From NCBI RefSeq assembly GCF_934630525.1, contig NZ_CAKTVX010000012.1, positions 1-56,482 on the forward strand: a stretch of DNA of 56,482 nt, in the 5' to 3' direction. Shown piece after piece: positions 33,824 to 43,662 of the stretch (the first letter of the stretch is position 1; each line of letters starts with the position of its first letter). This DNA comes from an uncultured Slackia sp. GTDB taxonomy: Bacteria; Actinomycetota; Coriobacteriia; Coriobacteriales; Eggerthellaceae. The translations under genes were made by a program, and so were the position numbers. Under the pieces are notes generated by a model, which saw only the letters and a list, made by a program, of their open reading frames with translations, did not search any database and was not told the origin of the DNA.

Positions 33824-35425
33824 TTAGGCGCCCAGAATTTCGTGGGCAATGGCTGAGTCGCTCTTGATGGGCTCGAAGTTGTCGCCGCGATGCTGCAGCT
33901 CTTCTTCGCCCTTGGCGAGAAATGCGATAACCGTGGGCTTGCCGCTTTCGTGGGCGACTTCCACGGCGCGCTTGAAGGCTTCTTCGCGGTCGTAGATGAT
34001 CTCATGCGCAACGCCTTCAGGGGTGTTGCTGGCCAGCTCGGCGCAAATGTCTTCCACGCGATCGTGCACGGGGTCTTCTTCGGCGTAAATGAGCAGGTCG
34101 GCATAGGCGCCGGCGGTTTGCGGCAGCACCTCGCGGCGCTCGTACGCCTTGCCGCCCGGAGCGCCGAAAATGGCAATGATCTGCTGGCCAGGGTATTCCT
34201 TCTTCAGCGACTTGAACAGCGTCTCGAAAGAGAGCTTGTTGTGCGCGTAGTCGACGATGGCGGTGATGGGTTCGTTCGGCGAAGCGATGATTTCCATGCG
34301 GCCAGGCACGCGTACGTGCGAAAGCCCCTGTTCAATCGCGTTCCAGCCGATGCCCAAAAGGCGCGCGCATGCGATGGTGCACAGCGCGTTTTCTGCATTG
34401 AACAGGCCTGCGATGCTCAACTTCACCGTGTGGGCGCTGGTCGAAGCGTCGGCTTCGCCTGCCGCTGTGGCGAGTTTGGCGCTTTCTTTGATGTTGAACT
34501 CGATGCCGCCTTTGACCGTGTGCGCGTTGCTGGCGACCAGGTCGGCGCTGTCGCAGTCGACGCCGACGGTGAACAGCTGCGGGGCGGCTTTCGCGGCGGC
34601 CATGACCTCGTCGGTATGTTCGGTGCCAAGGTTTACGACGGCGCATTCGCATTGGTCGAAAATGCGGAGCTTGCTTTCGAAATAATCCTCGAACGTGGGG
34701 TGCTCGGCGGGCGAAATATGGTCGCGGCCGATGTTGAGGAAGCAGGCGATGTTCAGAGTGAGCCCCAGCACGCGGTCGTATTTGAGCGCCTGGCTGGAAA
34801 CTTCCATGACCATATGGGCGCGGCCGGAAGCCACGGTATTGGAAAGGTGGCGCCACAAATCGGGCGATTCAGGCGTGGTGTTGCAGCTCTCGAATTCCTC
34901 GATGCCGTCGTCGGTTTCGATGGAGCCTAGAATCGAAGTGCTCACCTGGGCGGCGTCCATAATGGCATGCAGCATGTACGAAGTCGTGGTTTTGCCTTTG
35001 GTGCCCGTGATGCCCACGATATTCAGCGCGCCGCTCGGGTCGCTATAGGCGACCTTCGATGCAGCGGCCATGGCGCGGCGCACGTCGGCGGCCACGATTG
35101 CGGGGGTGCCAGCGGCCGCGGCGGCCAAATCGGCGGGCGCGGTTAGCTTGCCCTGCTCGTCGAGTTCGCCCTGGCACAGATAGGCTGCGGCGCCGCTTGC
35201 GATGGCGCTTTCAAGAAAAGCCGGCTTGAATCCAGCGCCTTTGCAGATGAATAAGCACCTCGCGGCGGCTTTGCGCGAATCGATCGCGACGCCGCGAATT
35301 TCGGTGGACGCATCGCCCGCAATTTCGCAGTCGGTACCATTGGCGCGAATCGCTTCGGCGATGGCTTGAAGTGAGACAAGGGGCGTGCCGCCAAAATCAT
35401 TGGTCTGGGGCAGGGTGGTGCTCAT
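33824..35425 (-). CDS. murE: UDP-N-acetylmuramoyl-tripeptide synthetase (MurE-type), non-diaminopimelate type
   Basis: The 533-residue ligase starts at ATG 35425, after AAGGAGT. The N-terminal Mur domain carries GVAIDSRKA. The central ATPase domain has GITGTKGKTTTSYML (near 120-135) and a Mur-type NTTPESPDL segment. The C-terminal domain includes RMEIIASPNEPITAIVDYAH. MurE adds the third residue of the stem peptide in the cytoplasm. The enzyme's usual DNPR motif for meso-diaminopimelate is absent. The region reads AEEDPVHDRVEDI after GAPGGKAYERRE, a layout closer to the L-lysine-type MurE of streptococci and staphylococci. This predicts Lys, Orn or another residue at position 3. It is convergent with asnB and divergent from the tcdA-like gene. 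Confidence 0.85.
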   Translation of the reverse strand: MSTTLPQTNDFGGTPLVSLQAIAEAIRANGTDCEIAGDASTEIRGVAIDSRKAAARCLFICKGAGFKPAFLESAIASGAAAYLCQGELDEQGKLTAPADLAAAAAGTPAIVAADVRRAMAAASKVAYSDPSGALNIVGITGTKGKTTTSYMLHAIMDAAQVSTSILGSIETDDGIEEFESCNTTPESPDLWRHLSNTVASGRAHMVMEVSSQALKYDRVLGLTLNIACFLNIGRDHISPAEHPTFEDYFESKLRIFDQCECAVVNLGTEHTDEVMAAAKAAPQLFTVGVDCDSADLVASNAHTVKGGIEFNIKESAKLATAAGEADASTSAHTVKLSIAGLFNAENALCTIACARLLGIGWNAIEQGLSHVRVPGRMEIIASPNEPITAIVDYAHNKLSFETLFKSLKKEYPGQQIIAIFGAPGGKAYERREVLPQTAGAYADLLIYAEEDPVHDRVEDICAELASNTPEGVAHEIIYDREEAFKRAVEVAHESGKPTVIAFLAKGEEELQHRGDNFEPIKSDSAIAHEILGA

Positions 35426-35646
35426 GATGACTCCTTGTTTTCGGTGGTGCAGCCGCGGGCGGCTCTCAGCGCGTGGCGGCTGCGGTTTTCGGGCGCTCTT
35501 TCGGCTCCGGTTTCTCGCGTGGTGAATATTCCAGCATTGTAGTCTTCTTTTCCAGGTGGGCTTGCGCCGCGCTCCCGTATTCACGCTCAAGCCAAAACCG
35601 CGACTCGCTCAACGCTACGAGCATTTAACGGGTTTCGAGGTTTACA

Positions 35647-36531
35647 ATGGCCTGGTTTGAAGAATCGCCGATTCATTTTCGCGATACGGCATGCATAGAA
35701 AGACCCACTCATATGAACGCTTCCGAAAACACGTACGCTTATCCGAACGGAATCGCCGGCCCTGCTCCCGAGCCTGCGCCAGGCGACGATGCGGCCGATT
35801 CCCGCTTGCGTCGAATTATGGGCGACGACGGCATGAATCGCCTGGCGAACGCGACGGTCATGGTGCTGGGATTGGGCGGCGTGGGCTCGAGCTGCGTCGA
35901 GGCGCTCGTGCGCGGCGGCGTGGGCCGTTTGGTGCTCATCGATCGCGATGTGGTGTCGCCGAGCAATGTGAATCGCCAGGTCATCGCATTCCAGAGCACG
36001 ATGGGTCGTCGGAAAATCGACGTGATGCGCGAAATGTGCCTAGATATCAACCCCAATGCGCGCGTCATTACCAAGCATTCGTTCGTGCTCGCTGAGACCT
36101 TCGACGATCTGTATGCCGAGTGTCTCGAAGAGTGCGACGGTCGCATCGATTTCGTGCTCGATTGCATCGATACCATCTCGACGAAGATTTTCGTTGCGGA
36201 ATTCGCGCAAAAGCACGGCCTGCGCTTGATAAGCGCCATGGGTGCCGGAAACAAGCTGCAACCTGAGTGCTTGCGCGCGACTGATTTGTACGAAACCGTG
36301 AACGATCCCATTTCGCGCATCATGCGCAAGGAATGCCGCAAGCGCGGTATCAAGCATCTGCGCGTTGTGTATTCCTGCGAACAGCCCGTGCCAGTGCCGG
36401 TGCGTGAGGGTGCTCCCCGCAGCGAGCGATCGAACTTGGGCACGGCATCGTACATGCCGCCCATGATGGGCCAAATGATCGCGGCCGAAACGCTTCGCGC
36501 TATCGCGCACGTGGGGGAATTCGCCGACTAG
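35647..36531 (+). CDS. tcdA: tRNA threonylcarbamoyladenosine dehydratase (ThiF/E1-like)
   Basis: The 294-residue protein belongs to the ThiF/MoeB/E1 superfamily. The ATP-binding motif VLGLGGVGSSCVEALVRGG lies near 75-93, followed by LIDRDVVSPSNVNRQ, the adenylate-binding hallmark. FVLDCIDTISTK and a C-terminal SEQP-like segment followed by YMPPMMGQMIA are as in the TcdA/CsdL group. The enzyme uses ATP to cyclise t6A to ct6A at position 37 of ANN-decoding tRNAs. No CxxC zinc pair of MoeB/ThiF is seen, which fits TcdA. The first ATG (35647) follows GAGG by 7 nt. Internal ATGs at 35713 and 35818 are possible because residues 1-45 are poorly conserved. Confidence 0.85.
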   Translation: MAWFEESPIHFRDTACIERPTHMNASENTYAYPNGIAGPAPEPAPGDDAADSRLRRIMGDDGMNRLANATVMVLGLGGVGSSCVEALVRGGVGRLVLIDRDVVSPSNVNRQVIAFQSTMGRRKIDVMREMCLDINPNARVITKHSFVLAETFDDLYAECLEECDGRIDFVLDCIDTISTKIFVAEFAQKHGLRLISAMGAGNKLQPECLRATDLYETVNDPISRIMRKECRKRGIKHLRVVYSCEQPVPVPVREGAPRSERSNLGTASYMPPMMGQMIAAETLRAIAHVGEFAD

Positions 36532-36663
36532 CTGGGGATACGGGCCTTCCTCGAAAATCTTTCGCGCCGGTGCGCATGGGCCGTTTGCGCCCTTTGCCCT
36601 TTGGGTGGTATAACTTCATTGAGAACAGCGCTGGGCAGCGCGTGCATAAAAAGGGGAGACGCT

Positions 36664-37476
36664 ATGACGGGCTTTGATTTGTATGACATGCATTGTCACC
36701 TGGCTTTTTCCCCCGATACTCGAGCAGCGGCAATCGCGATGCGCCAAGAGGGAATAGGCGGCATGTGCGCTACGGTGACTCCTGATGAATATCATTTGGC
36801 GTCACTGGCTTTGGCCGATGAGCTCAATCGAAATTCCAACTTCAAACTTGGCGTAGGCCTGCATCCGTGGTGGCTTTCCGATGGCTCGTGCGGCGCCGAT
36901 GCGGTTGACAAGCTCGTTGCCTACGCTGCTGAAACGCGTTTCGTTGGCGAGATTGGCCTCGATTTCGCGCCCCGTCGCGCCGAAAGCGCTCAGCTGCAGC
37001 GCACGGTGTTCGCGCGCATCGCGGCGGCTTCGAAGGGCAAGGTACTCTCGGTGCATGCCGTGAAAAGCGTGGGTGTGGCGCTCGACCTTATGGAAAGCGT
37101 GGAGCTCGTGGCGCCGGGGGTGCCGCAGGGCCCTCAAAACCCGCAGGGCACCGCGGTAGTCTTCCACTGGTTCTCTGGTTCGGGCGTCGAGCTTACGCGT
37201 GCCATCGAATGCGGCTGCTATTTCTCCATCAACCCCCGCATGCTTTCGACCAAGCGCGGTCGCGCGTATGTGCAGCAAATTCCCGAAGAGAGGCTGCTGC
37301 TCGAAAGCGATCTGCCGCCTGCTGCGGGCGCGGAGTTCAACGCCCGCGAAGTGCGCGCGGTCTTGGAAGCGTCCCTTGAGCATATGGCCGAGTTGCGCGG
37401 ACGCCACTTCGATGTGCTGAAGGAAAAGGTGGCAGCGAACAGCCGCGCCCTTATTGAAGGTTCGCCAAACGTGTAA
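36664..37476 (+). CDS. TatD-family metal-dependent hydrolase
   Basis: The 270-residue protein starts at ATG 36664, after AAGGGGAG. Metal-binding motifs of the TatD/PHP-like barrel are in order: DMHCHLAFSPDT (HxH), GEIGLDFAPRR with a bridging Glu, LSVHAVKSVG, VFHWFSGS and LLLESDLPP with the final Asp. TatD proteins are cytoplasmic deoxyribonucleases or exonucleases acting in DNA repair and turnover; a specific substrate cannot be read here. A TATAAC -10 box at 36609-36614 with TTGCGC 18 nt upstream could drive it independently of the preceding gene. Confidence 0.88.
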   Translation: MTGFDLYDMHCHLAFSPDTRAAAIAMRQEGIGGMCATVTPDEYHLASLALADELNRNSNFKLGVGLHPWWLSDGSCGADAVDKLVAYAAETRFVGEIGLDFAPRRAESAQLQRTVFARIAAASKGKVLSVHAVKSVGVALDLMESVELVAPGVPQGPQNPQGTAVVFHWFSGSGVELTRAIECGCYFSINPRMLSTKRGRAYVQQIPEERLLLESDLPPAAGAEFNAREVRAVLEASLEHMAELRGRHFDVLKEKVAANSRALIEGSPNV

Positions 37477-37578
37477 CGATAGTGCCACCGACGTAAAATC
37501 ACCGCCGCTTTCCGCGGTGCTTTCAATATACTCACTATGAGGGAATATTTGAGAAATCGTGCCGCGTGAGGGGTCGCT

Positions 37579-38280
<702 letters not shown>

Positions 38281-38282
38281 GT

Positions 38283-41200
38283 ATGGCAAGCGCATTCGGA
38301 AAAGACCTACGGCGTTCTATCACCCATTCATGGGGCCGTTTTTTGGCGATTGCGATTATCGCGGCGCTGGGTGCTGGCTTTTATGCCGGCCTGCGCATGA
38401 CGGGCCCCGACATGCGCCTTGCGGGTGATGAATATTACGACGGCACGAGCTTGGCTGACGTGCGCGTGGTATCGACGATTGGTTTCGATGAGGAGCAAAT
38501 CGACGCGCTGCGCGATGTGGAAGGCGTTTCGGCCGTTATGCCCGCCCGCGAAGCCGACGCCATTTCGGAATTGGATGGCGTGCAATACACGCTGTGCTTC
38601 CAGTCGCTTGATGTTGACGCGGCCCAGGCGAGCACGTGCGACGATGGCTTCACGGTGCAGTCGAACGACGATTCGTATTTGAACAGGCCTGTTTTGAAGA
38701 GCGGCACCTGGCCCACGAAAAGCGACGAGTGCCTGCTTTCTTCCGACACGGTGTGGCAGACCGATGTGCATATCGGCGACAAGGTGCGCCTCATCGAGGG
38801 CACGCAAGACTTGGACGACAGCTTCGCCGTGCGCGAGTTCACGGTGGTCGGTTTCGTGAATTCGTCGTATTACACCTGCTCGACCAACGTGGGCTCGACG
38901 TCGCTTGGAAGTGGGCGCCTCACGAGTTTCGTGTTCGTTCCCGATTCGGCCTTCACCGACGATTACCCCATTACCGAAGCATTCGTTGCGGTCGATGGCG
39001 CGCGCGATTTGTTGTGGGCAAGCGATGCTTACCAGGCGAAAGTCGACGAAGTGGCCAATCGCATCGACGCGATGGCCGACGATTTGAAGGCGTCGCGCAT
39101 CGAGGGTCTGCAGGCCGACGCCCAGGCCACGCTCGATGAGAAGCGTGCGGAATACGAGCAGAAGAAGGCCGACGCGCTCGCACAGCTCGACGATGGCCAG
39201 GCGACGCTCGACGACTCTAAGGCGCAGCTCGATTCTGCGGCCGCCGAGCTTGAATCGGCGAAGGCAACCATTGCCCAAAGCGAATCGCAGCTGGCGAGCG
39301 GCCGCGCCCAGTATGAGTCGGGCGCAGCGGAGCTCGCCGACCAGCGTTCGCAAGCGCAGGCGGCGCTGGCTCAGGCGCAAGCGGCGATTGACGAGGGCTG
39401 GGCGCAGTACCACACCGCTCTGCAGACGCGCGAAATGCTGAACAGTAAGCTCGCCGAGGCGCAGAAGGGCCTCGGCCAGGTAAACGATGGCCTTACGCAG
39501 GTTGCGGCTGGCATTGACCAGGCGCAGCAGGCGGTTGATGGGCTGCCGTTGGCGATTGCGGGCGTGCAGGCGCAAATCGATGCGCTGAATCCGGCCGACC
39601 CTGCTTACGAGGAAACGAAAGCGCAGCTCGAGGCGCAAAAGGCAGCTCTTGAGCAGCAGTTTGCTCAAGCTCAGGCGGCTTTGCCTCAGCTCCAGCAGCA
39701 GCAAGCGCAGCTTGGATCCCAGAAAACTGAAATTGAAGCGGGCATCGCTCAGCTTCAGGCGGGCATCGCTCAAATCGATACGGAAACCGCGGGCGTGCCT
39801 GAGCAGCTTGCGGCGGGCGAGCAGGAGCTTGCTGCCCAGAAGGCTGCGGCCAGCCAGGGCTTCGCGAGTGGCCAGGCTTCGCTTGACGCCGCCGCGGCGC
39901 AGCTTGCCCAAGGCCAGGCGCAGCTCGATGAGGGCCGCGCTCAGCTCGAAAGCGGCCAGGCTGAATACGCCGATGGCTTGTCGCAGTGGGAAAGCGGCGC
40001 GGCCGAGCTTGCCGATAAGCGCGCCCAGGCCGAAGCCGAATTCGCCGATGCCGAAGCGCAGCTCGCCGACGCCCAGGCCGAGGTGGACGACATCGCCACC
40101 ATGGATGCTGACATGTATGCGCTCGATTTGAAGAAGAACATCGGCGCTGAAAGCTTCCGTTCCGACGCGGGTCGCATCGATCAAATTGCCCAGGTGTTCC
40201 CGCTGTTGTTCTTCCTCGTAGCTGCCTTGGTTTCTCTCACGACTATGACGCGCATGGTCGATGAGGAGCGCGTGCTTATTGGCACGTTTAAGGCGCTGGG
40301 CTATTCCAACGGCCGCATCGCTTCGAAGTATTTGGTGTATGCCATGGTCGCCAGCGGCGTGGGCTCAATCGTGGGCATTGCGCTGCTGTCACAATTCCTG
40401 CCGTGGTTCATCATGAACGCGTACGCGATTATTTATGTTGTGCCGTGCAGGCCTACGCCCATCGACCCCGCGCTGTTCTTGCTGGCAGCGGGCCTTTCTG
40501 TGGGCATCACGGTTGCGGCAACGCTGTTCGCTGCGATGGCCACCCTGCGCGAAAAGCCGGCGGCCCTTATGCTGCCGCGCGCGCCGAAGGCCGGCAAGCG
40601 CATTCTGCTCGAACGCATTCGTCCGCTGTGGAGCCGCATGTCGTTCAGCTGGAAGGTCACCGCGCGCAACCTCTTCCGCTATAAGCGTCGTTTCTTCATG
40701 GCGATTATCGGCATTGCGGGCTGCACGGGGCTTTTGCTCACTGGTCTTGGCTTGCAAAACGCCATCAACGACATCATCGACAAGCAGTATGGCGAGCTGT
40801 ACCACTACAACGCCATCGTGCGCATGGATTCCGATGTTGCCGATGCTGAAAAGAATGCCGTGGCCGAACGTGTCGAGGCCGACTCCGAAGGCCCGAAGGC
40901 ATGGGTGCTTACCGAGAACAGAATCGTGCGTATCCCGGGCGCGTCGGATGAAATCGACCAACGTGTCGAGCTGAACGTGCCGCAAGACACGCAGGAATTC
41001 GGCAACTTCAACACGCTGCGCACGCGCGTGGGCCATGAGTCCCTCGCGATTGACGATGAAGGCGTGCTCATAAGCGAGAAACTCGCGACAAAGCTGGGCG
41101 TTTCGGTGGGCGATTCCATCGCGATCTATGACGAGGATGCCATCGGCAACGCGACGGGCGAAGGTCGCGAGGTGCGCGTGTCGGGCATTATGGAGAACTA

Positions 41201-41807
41201 TGTGGCGCAATACGTGCTCATGTCGCCCGCGCTGTATGAATCCACCATGGGTGAAGCGCCTTCGTATGCGACGCTGCTTGCGAACGTTGCCGAGGGCGAT
41301 GACGTGCGCGAAGCGTTCAGCGACGACGTGCTTGCGATGGACGGCGTGAAAACCGTGACGTACAACGACGAAACCATCAACAGCTATCGCAGCATGTTGA
41401 AGAGCGTCGATTCGGTTGTGGTGGTGCTCGTGGTTGCCGCGGCTCTGCTCGCGTTCGTGGTGCTGTACAACCTCACGAACATCAACATCACCGAGCGTGT
41501 GCGCGAGATTGCCACGCTGAAGGTGCTTGGCTTCACGCCGCATGAAGTGAATGCGTATATCTATCGAGAAACCATGCTGCTTTCGCTGATCGGCGCATTT
41601 GTTGGTTTGTTCCTTGGCATTGCGATGGAGGGCTTTGTCGTAATCACGGCCGAGGTCGATCAGGTGATGTTCGGCCGCGAAATTCATGCTTTGAGCTTCG
41701 TTATTGCGTTTGCGCTCACCATGCTGTTCTCGGTTATCGTGACCTTGGCGATGAAGTTCAAGCTCAAGAAGATCGATATGGTCGAAAGCTTGAAGAGTGT
41801 CGACTAG
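38283..41807 (+). CDS. FtsX-type ABC permease with a long extracytoplasmic coiled coil
   Basis: The 1174-residue protein starts at ATG 38283, two bases after the ATPase stop; an overlapping GTG at 38274 is possible. The N-terminal membrane helix is at about 13-35 (FLAIAIIAALGAGFY). A large extracytoplasmic region follows, with about 340 residues (roughly 270-610) of Ala/Gln/Glu/Leu heptad-like sequence (AQLDEGRAQLESGQAEYADG), predicting a long coiled coil. The first FtsX domain is at about 640-765 (FPLLFFLVAALVSLTTMTRM), then another helix at about 800. The second FtsX domain is at about 1040-1165, where KVLGFTPHEVNAYIYRE is typical. Such mechanotransmission exporters act on lipids, lipoproteins, peptides or cell-wall hydrolases. 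The coil may reach across the wall. The cargo is unknown. Confidence 0.9.
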   Translation: MASAFGKDLRRSITHSWGRFLAIAIIAALGAGFYAGLRMTGPDMRLAGDEYYDGTSLADVRVVSTIGFDEEQIDALRDVEGVSAVMPAREADAISELDGVQYTLCFQSLDVDAAQASTCDDGFTVQSNDDSYLNRPVLKSGTWPTKSDECLLSSDTVWQTDVHIGDKVRLIEGTQDLDDSFAVREFTVVGFVNSSYYTCSTNVGSTSLGSGRLTSFVFVPDSAFTDDYPITEAFVAVDGARDLLWASDAYQAKVDEVANRIDAMADDLKASRIEGLQADAQATLDEKRAEYEQKKADALAQLDDGQATLDDSKAQLDSAAAELESAKATIAQSESQLASGRAQYESGAAELADQRSQAQAALAQAQAAIDEGWAQYHTALQTREMLNSKLAEAQKGLGQVNDGLTQVAAGIDQAQQAVDGLPLAIAGVQAQIDALNPADPAYEETKAQLEAQKAALEQQFAQAQAALPQLQQQQAQLGSQKTEIEAGIAQLQAGIAQIDTETAGVPEQLAAGEQELAAQKAAASQGFASGQASLDAAAAQLAQGQAQLDEGRAQLESGQAEYADGLSQWESGAAELADKRAQAEAEFADAEAQLADAQAEVDDIATMDADMYALDLKKNIGAESFRSDAGRIDQIAQVFPLLFFLVAALVSLTTMTRMVDEERVLIGTFKALGYSNGRIASKYLVYAMVASGVGSIVGIALLSQFLPWFIMNAYAIIYVVPCRPTPIDPALFLLAAGLSVGITVAATLFAAMATLREKPAALMLPRAPKAGKRILLERIRPLWSRMSFSWKVTARNLFRYKRRFFMAIIGIAGCTGLLLTGLGLQNAINDIIDKQYGELYHYNAIVRMDSDVADAEKNAVAERVEADSEGPKAWVLTENRIVRIPGASDEIDQRVELNVPQDTQEFGNFNTLRTRVGHESLAIDDEGVLISEKLATKLGVSVGDSIAIYDEDAIGNATGEGREVRVSGIMENYVAQYVLMSPALYESTMGEAPSYATLLANVAEGDDVREAFSDDVLAMDGVKTVTYNDETINSYRSMLKSVDSVVVVLVVAAALLAFVVLYNLTNINITERVREIATLKVLGFTPHEVNAYIYRETMLLSLIGAFVGLFLGIAMEGFVVITAEVDQVMFGREIHALSFVIAFALTMLFSVIVTLAMKFKLKKIDMVESLKSVD

Positions 41808-41859
41808 CGGGCGCGCATGGCACGTGGCCAAGCGATATGCCTATTGACTTTGAATAGTG

Positions 41860-41893
41860 GCGGGCCTGCAGAACGATGCAGGCCCGCTTTTTT
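41860..41893. terminator. Strong terminator after the ABC operon
   Basis: GCGGGCCTGCA (41860-41870) pairs perfectly with TGCAGGCCCGC (41877-41887), then six T. It lies between convergent genes. Confidence 0.95.
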
Positions 41894-41955
41894 CTGCACG
41901 AAGCCGCAGGGCCCGTGCAATCGCGGCTTTTCCGAGCGACGCGTCTCGCTGCGGT

Positions 41956-43227
41956 TTATTTGCCCGATTCCGCTTGCGACTGCGATGATGCGCTCGATTC
42001 CGACCCCGTTGACCCTGAGTTTGCGGCATTGCCGTTTGAACTCGTTGAGCCAGAGTTGTTTGCGTTGTTGGAATTCGAATTCGTGCTATCGCTGGAAGTT
42101 TGGCCAGAGCCCGAGCTGCTTGAGGATGAGCCGTTGTTGCCGCTTGCGGAGCTCGAGCTTTCCGATCCCGAATTCATGGTGCTGGAGTTTCCGCCCGACT
42201 CGGTTGTAGACGAGGAGCCGGAAGCGTTCTGCGTCGAATTCTGTTGGGCGGACTGAGAGGGGCTGTTCTTCTCGCTCTTGTTCTGAACCGTTGTGTCGGC
42301 ATTCTTGTCCCCATTGGGCTTTTCGGCGTTTCCGCTGGTTGCTGCGCTGTTTTCGTTCGCAAGCTGGCTCGTTACGATTTCGCCGGTGAACGGGGCTACT
42401 TTAGTGCCGATGCCTTCGCCGCCGGTAAACATAAGCACGAGGCCCGCGAACAGCAGGATTGCTGCAAGGGACGAGGCGACTGAAACCGCGAGCACGCGGC
42501 GCTGCATGGTCTTTTGCTTTTGGGCTTCGATTTCAACAACGCCCGTTGCGTGGCTCGCATTTCCCGTATGGCCAGCTGCGCTATTGATGCGCGGCGTATT
42601 CGACTGGGCGCCTTGAACGGCTTGGCTGTCGCGTATGTCGCGCGCATCGGCTCCAACGATGTGGCCTGCGGAAAGAACGGTCGTTTCGGCGGAATTGGCC
42701 GATGGCGCCGCTGCTCCGCTGAATGCGCGCGTCGCTGCGCCCACCGAAGGCAGTGTGGTGGTTTCGGCGCCTTCGAACGGCGCGCGTGAAATGGGCATAA
42801 CGGTGGTTTGCGCGTGCGCAAAGTTTTGGGTTGCGCCTTGGATTGCGCTTTGGGCTGCGCCCTGGGTAGCGACGGCGCTGACCGTCGCGTTTTCTTCCGC
42901 ATTGTCGTTCGAAGCCAGGCCACGAAGCTTTTCGGCTGACCCTGCCAGGAATTTCTTGTAAAGCTGCGATGAAACGGTCGACACGACCGAGCCTACGGCG
43001 ACGCCGATGACCGAGCCGGCAATGCCGATTTGCGCAGAAAGCAGCATCGAAGTCACAGCCGCCAACGCACCAGCGGTGACCTGCGAAACCGAAAGCCCTT
43101 CAAAAAGGCCCTTGATCCCGGTTGGTTGGGGTGTTTCGGCTTCGGCCTTGGGCGAGATAACGACGGTTTTCGCCGCCGAATCGGCGCGCTGGCTGCGGTT
43201 TTCTTGACTGTATGCGCGTCTGTCCAC
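41956..43227 (-). CDS. Membrane protein with a Ser/Asn/Gly-rich extracytoplasmic tail
   Basis: The 423-residue product starts at GTG 43227, after AGGAGG at ideal spacing. About 35-85 is a Gly/Ala/Ser-rich hydrophobic region (VIGVAVGSVVSTVSSQ) that could be one or two membrane segments. A low-complexity cytoplasmic-type stretch (about 90-215) follows, then a clear membrane helix at about 220-245 (SSLAAILLFAGLVLMF). The last 160 residues are almost entirely Ser, Asn, Gly, Thr and Gln, like a wall-spanning stalk or glycosylated tail. No enzymatic motif or sorting signal is seen. The function is unknown. Confidence 0.75.
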   Translation of the reverse strand: MDRRAYSQENRSQRADSAAKTVVISPKAEAETPQPTGIKGLFEGLSVSQVTAGALAAVTSMLLSAQIGIAGSVIGVAVGSVVSTVSSQLYKKFLAGSAEKLRGLASNDNAEENATVSAVATQGAAQSAIQGATQNFAHAQTTVMPISRAPFEGAETTTLPSVGAATRAFSGAAAPSANSAETTVLSAGHIVGADARDIRDSQAVQGAQSNTPRINSAAGHTGNASHATGVVEIEAQKQKTMQRRVLAVSVASSLAAILLFAGLVLMFTGGEGIGTKVAPFTGEIVTSQLANENSAATSGNAEKPNGDKNADTTVQNKSEKNSPSQSAQQNSTQNASGSSSTTESGGNSSTMNSGSESSSSASGNNGSSSSSSGSGQTSSDSTNSNSNNANNSGSTSSNGNAANSGSTGSESSASSQSQAESGK

Positions 43228-43375
43228 GGTTGCCTCCTATCAAATAAAAGCAAGCGTTCGATTAGCTTGCGGCAAATGCGTTTGGTACGAGTCGAACATA
43301 TCGCGCGTTCGCGCAATGGGAAGAATCTGAATCGAAACGTTACCTCGGCGCCACGGAACCGCGACAAACATAAGA

Positions 43376-43524
43376 GATGGGTTTTTGTAGGGATGGTTTT
43401 TTCGGGCATGGGTTTCTTGGGGGAGTTGGCTTTCTCGGGCGTGGGCGTTTGCGGGGATGGGGTTTTCGAGCGCGAGCTTTCGCGGCGACGGGCTTTTGGC
43501 GCCGACGGGTGCTTGCGGTGATGG
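43376..43524. repeat. Degenerate 15-18 bp tandem repeat, about nine units
   Basis: Units of the form ATGGG-TTTT-GCGGG recur. T runs start at 43382, 43397, 43413, 43431, 43448, 43463, 43478, 43494 and 43512, so spacing is 15-18 nt. The frequent GGG and GGGG runs could favour G-quadruplex formation. Confidence 0.65.
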
Positions 43525-43546
43525 GGAAGAGGAACGAAGCACGAGA

Positions 43547-43583
43547 GGTGAGAGGAGGGAGGTGAGAGGAGGGAGGTGAGAAG
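43547..43583. repeat. 14-bp purine-rich tandem repeat
   Basis: GGTGAGAGGAGGGA is perfectly repeated at 43547-43560 and 43561-43574, with a partial third unit GGTGAGAAG to 43583. It is 80 nt upstream of the thioesterase start and rich in Shine-Dalgarno-like AGGAGG. Confidence 0.85.
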
Positions 43584-43662
43584 TGCAGAAGGTCCGTTCA
43601 TATGCAAGCAATACGAGTCTGCTACGATTGATCGTGACAGGCAATTGCGAAAAGGGGCTCCA

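Larger units (their letters stand above)
43228..43662. other. Intergenic region with two kinds of tandem repeat
   Basis: A G/T-rich degenerate repeat (43376-43524) is followed by a purine-rich tandem repeat (43547-43583). The + strand is strongly G-skewed over both. Short frames on each strand translate the repeats into Gly/Phe- or Pro/Lys-rich pentapeptide-like patterns but lack start signals. The region lies between divergent genes. Confidence 0.6.

Noticed and set aside
43377..43607. Short frames over the 15-18 bp repeats (Gly/Phe- or Pro/Lys-rich pentapeptide patterns)
   Set aside because: Repeat spacing is not a multiple of three throughout, and no start site or conserved frame exists, so the repeats are better treated as DNA repeats.
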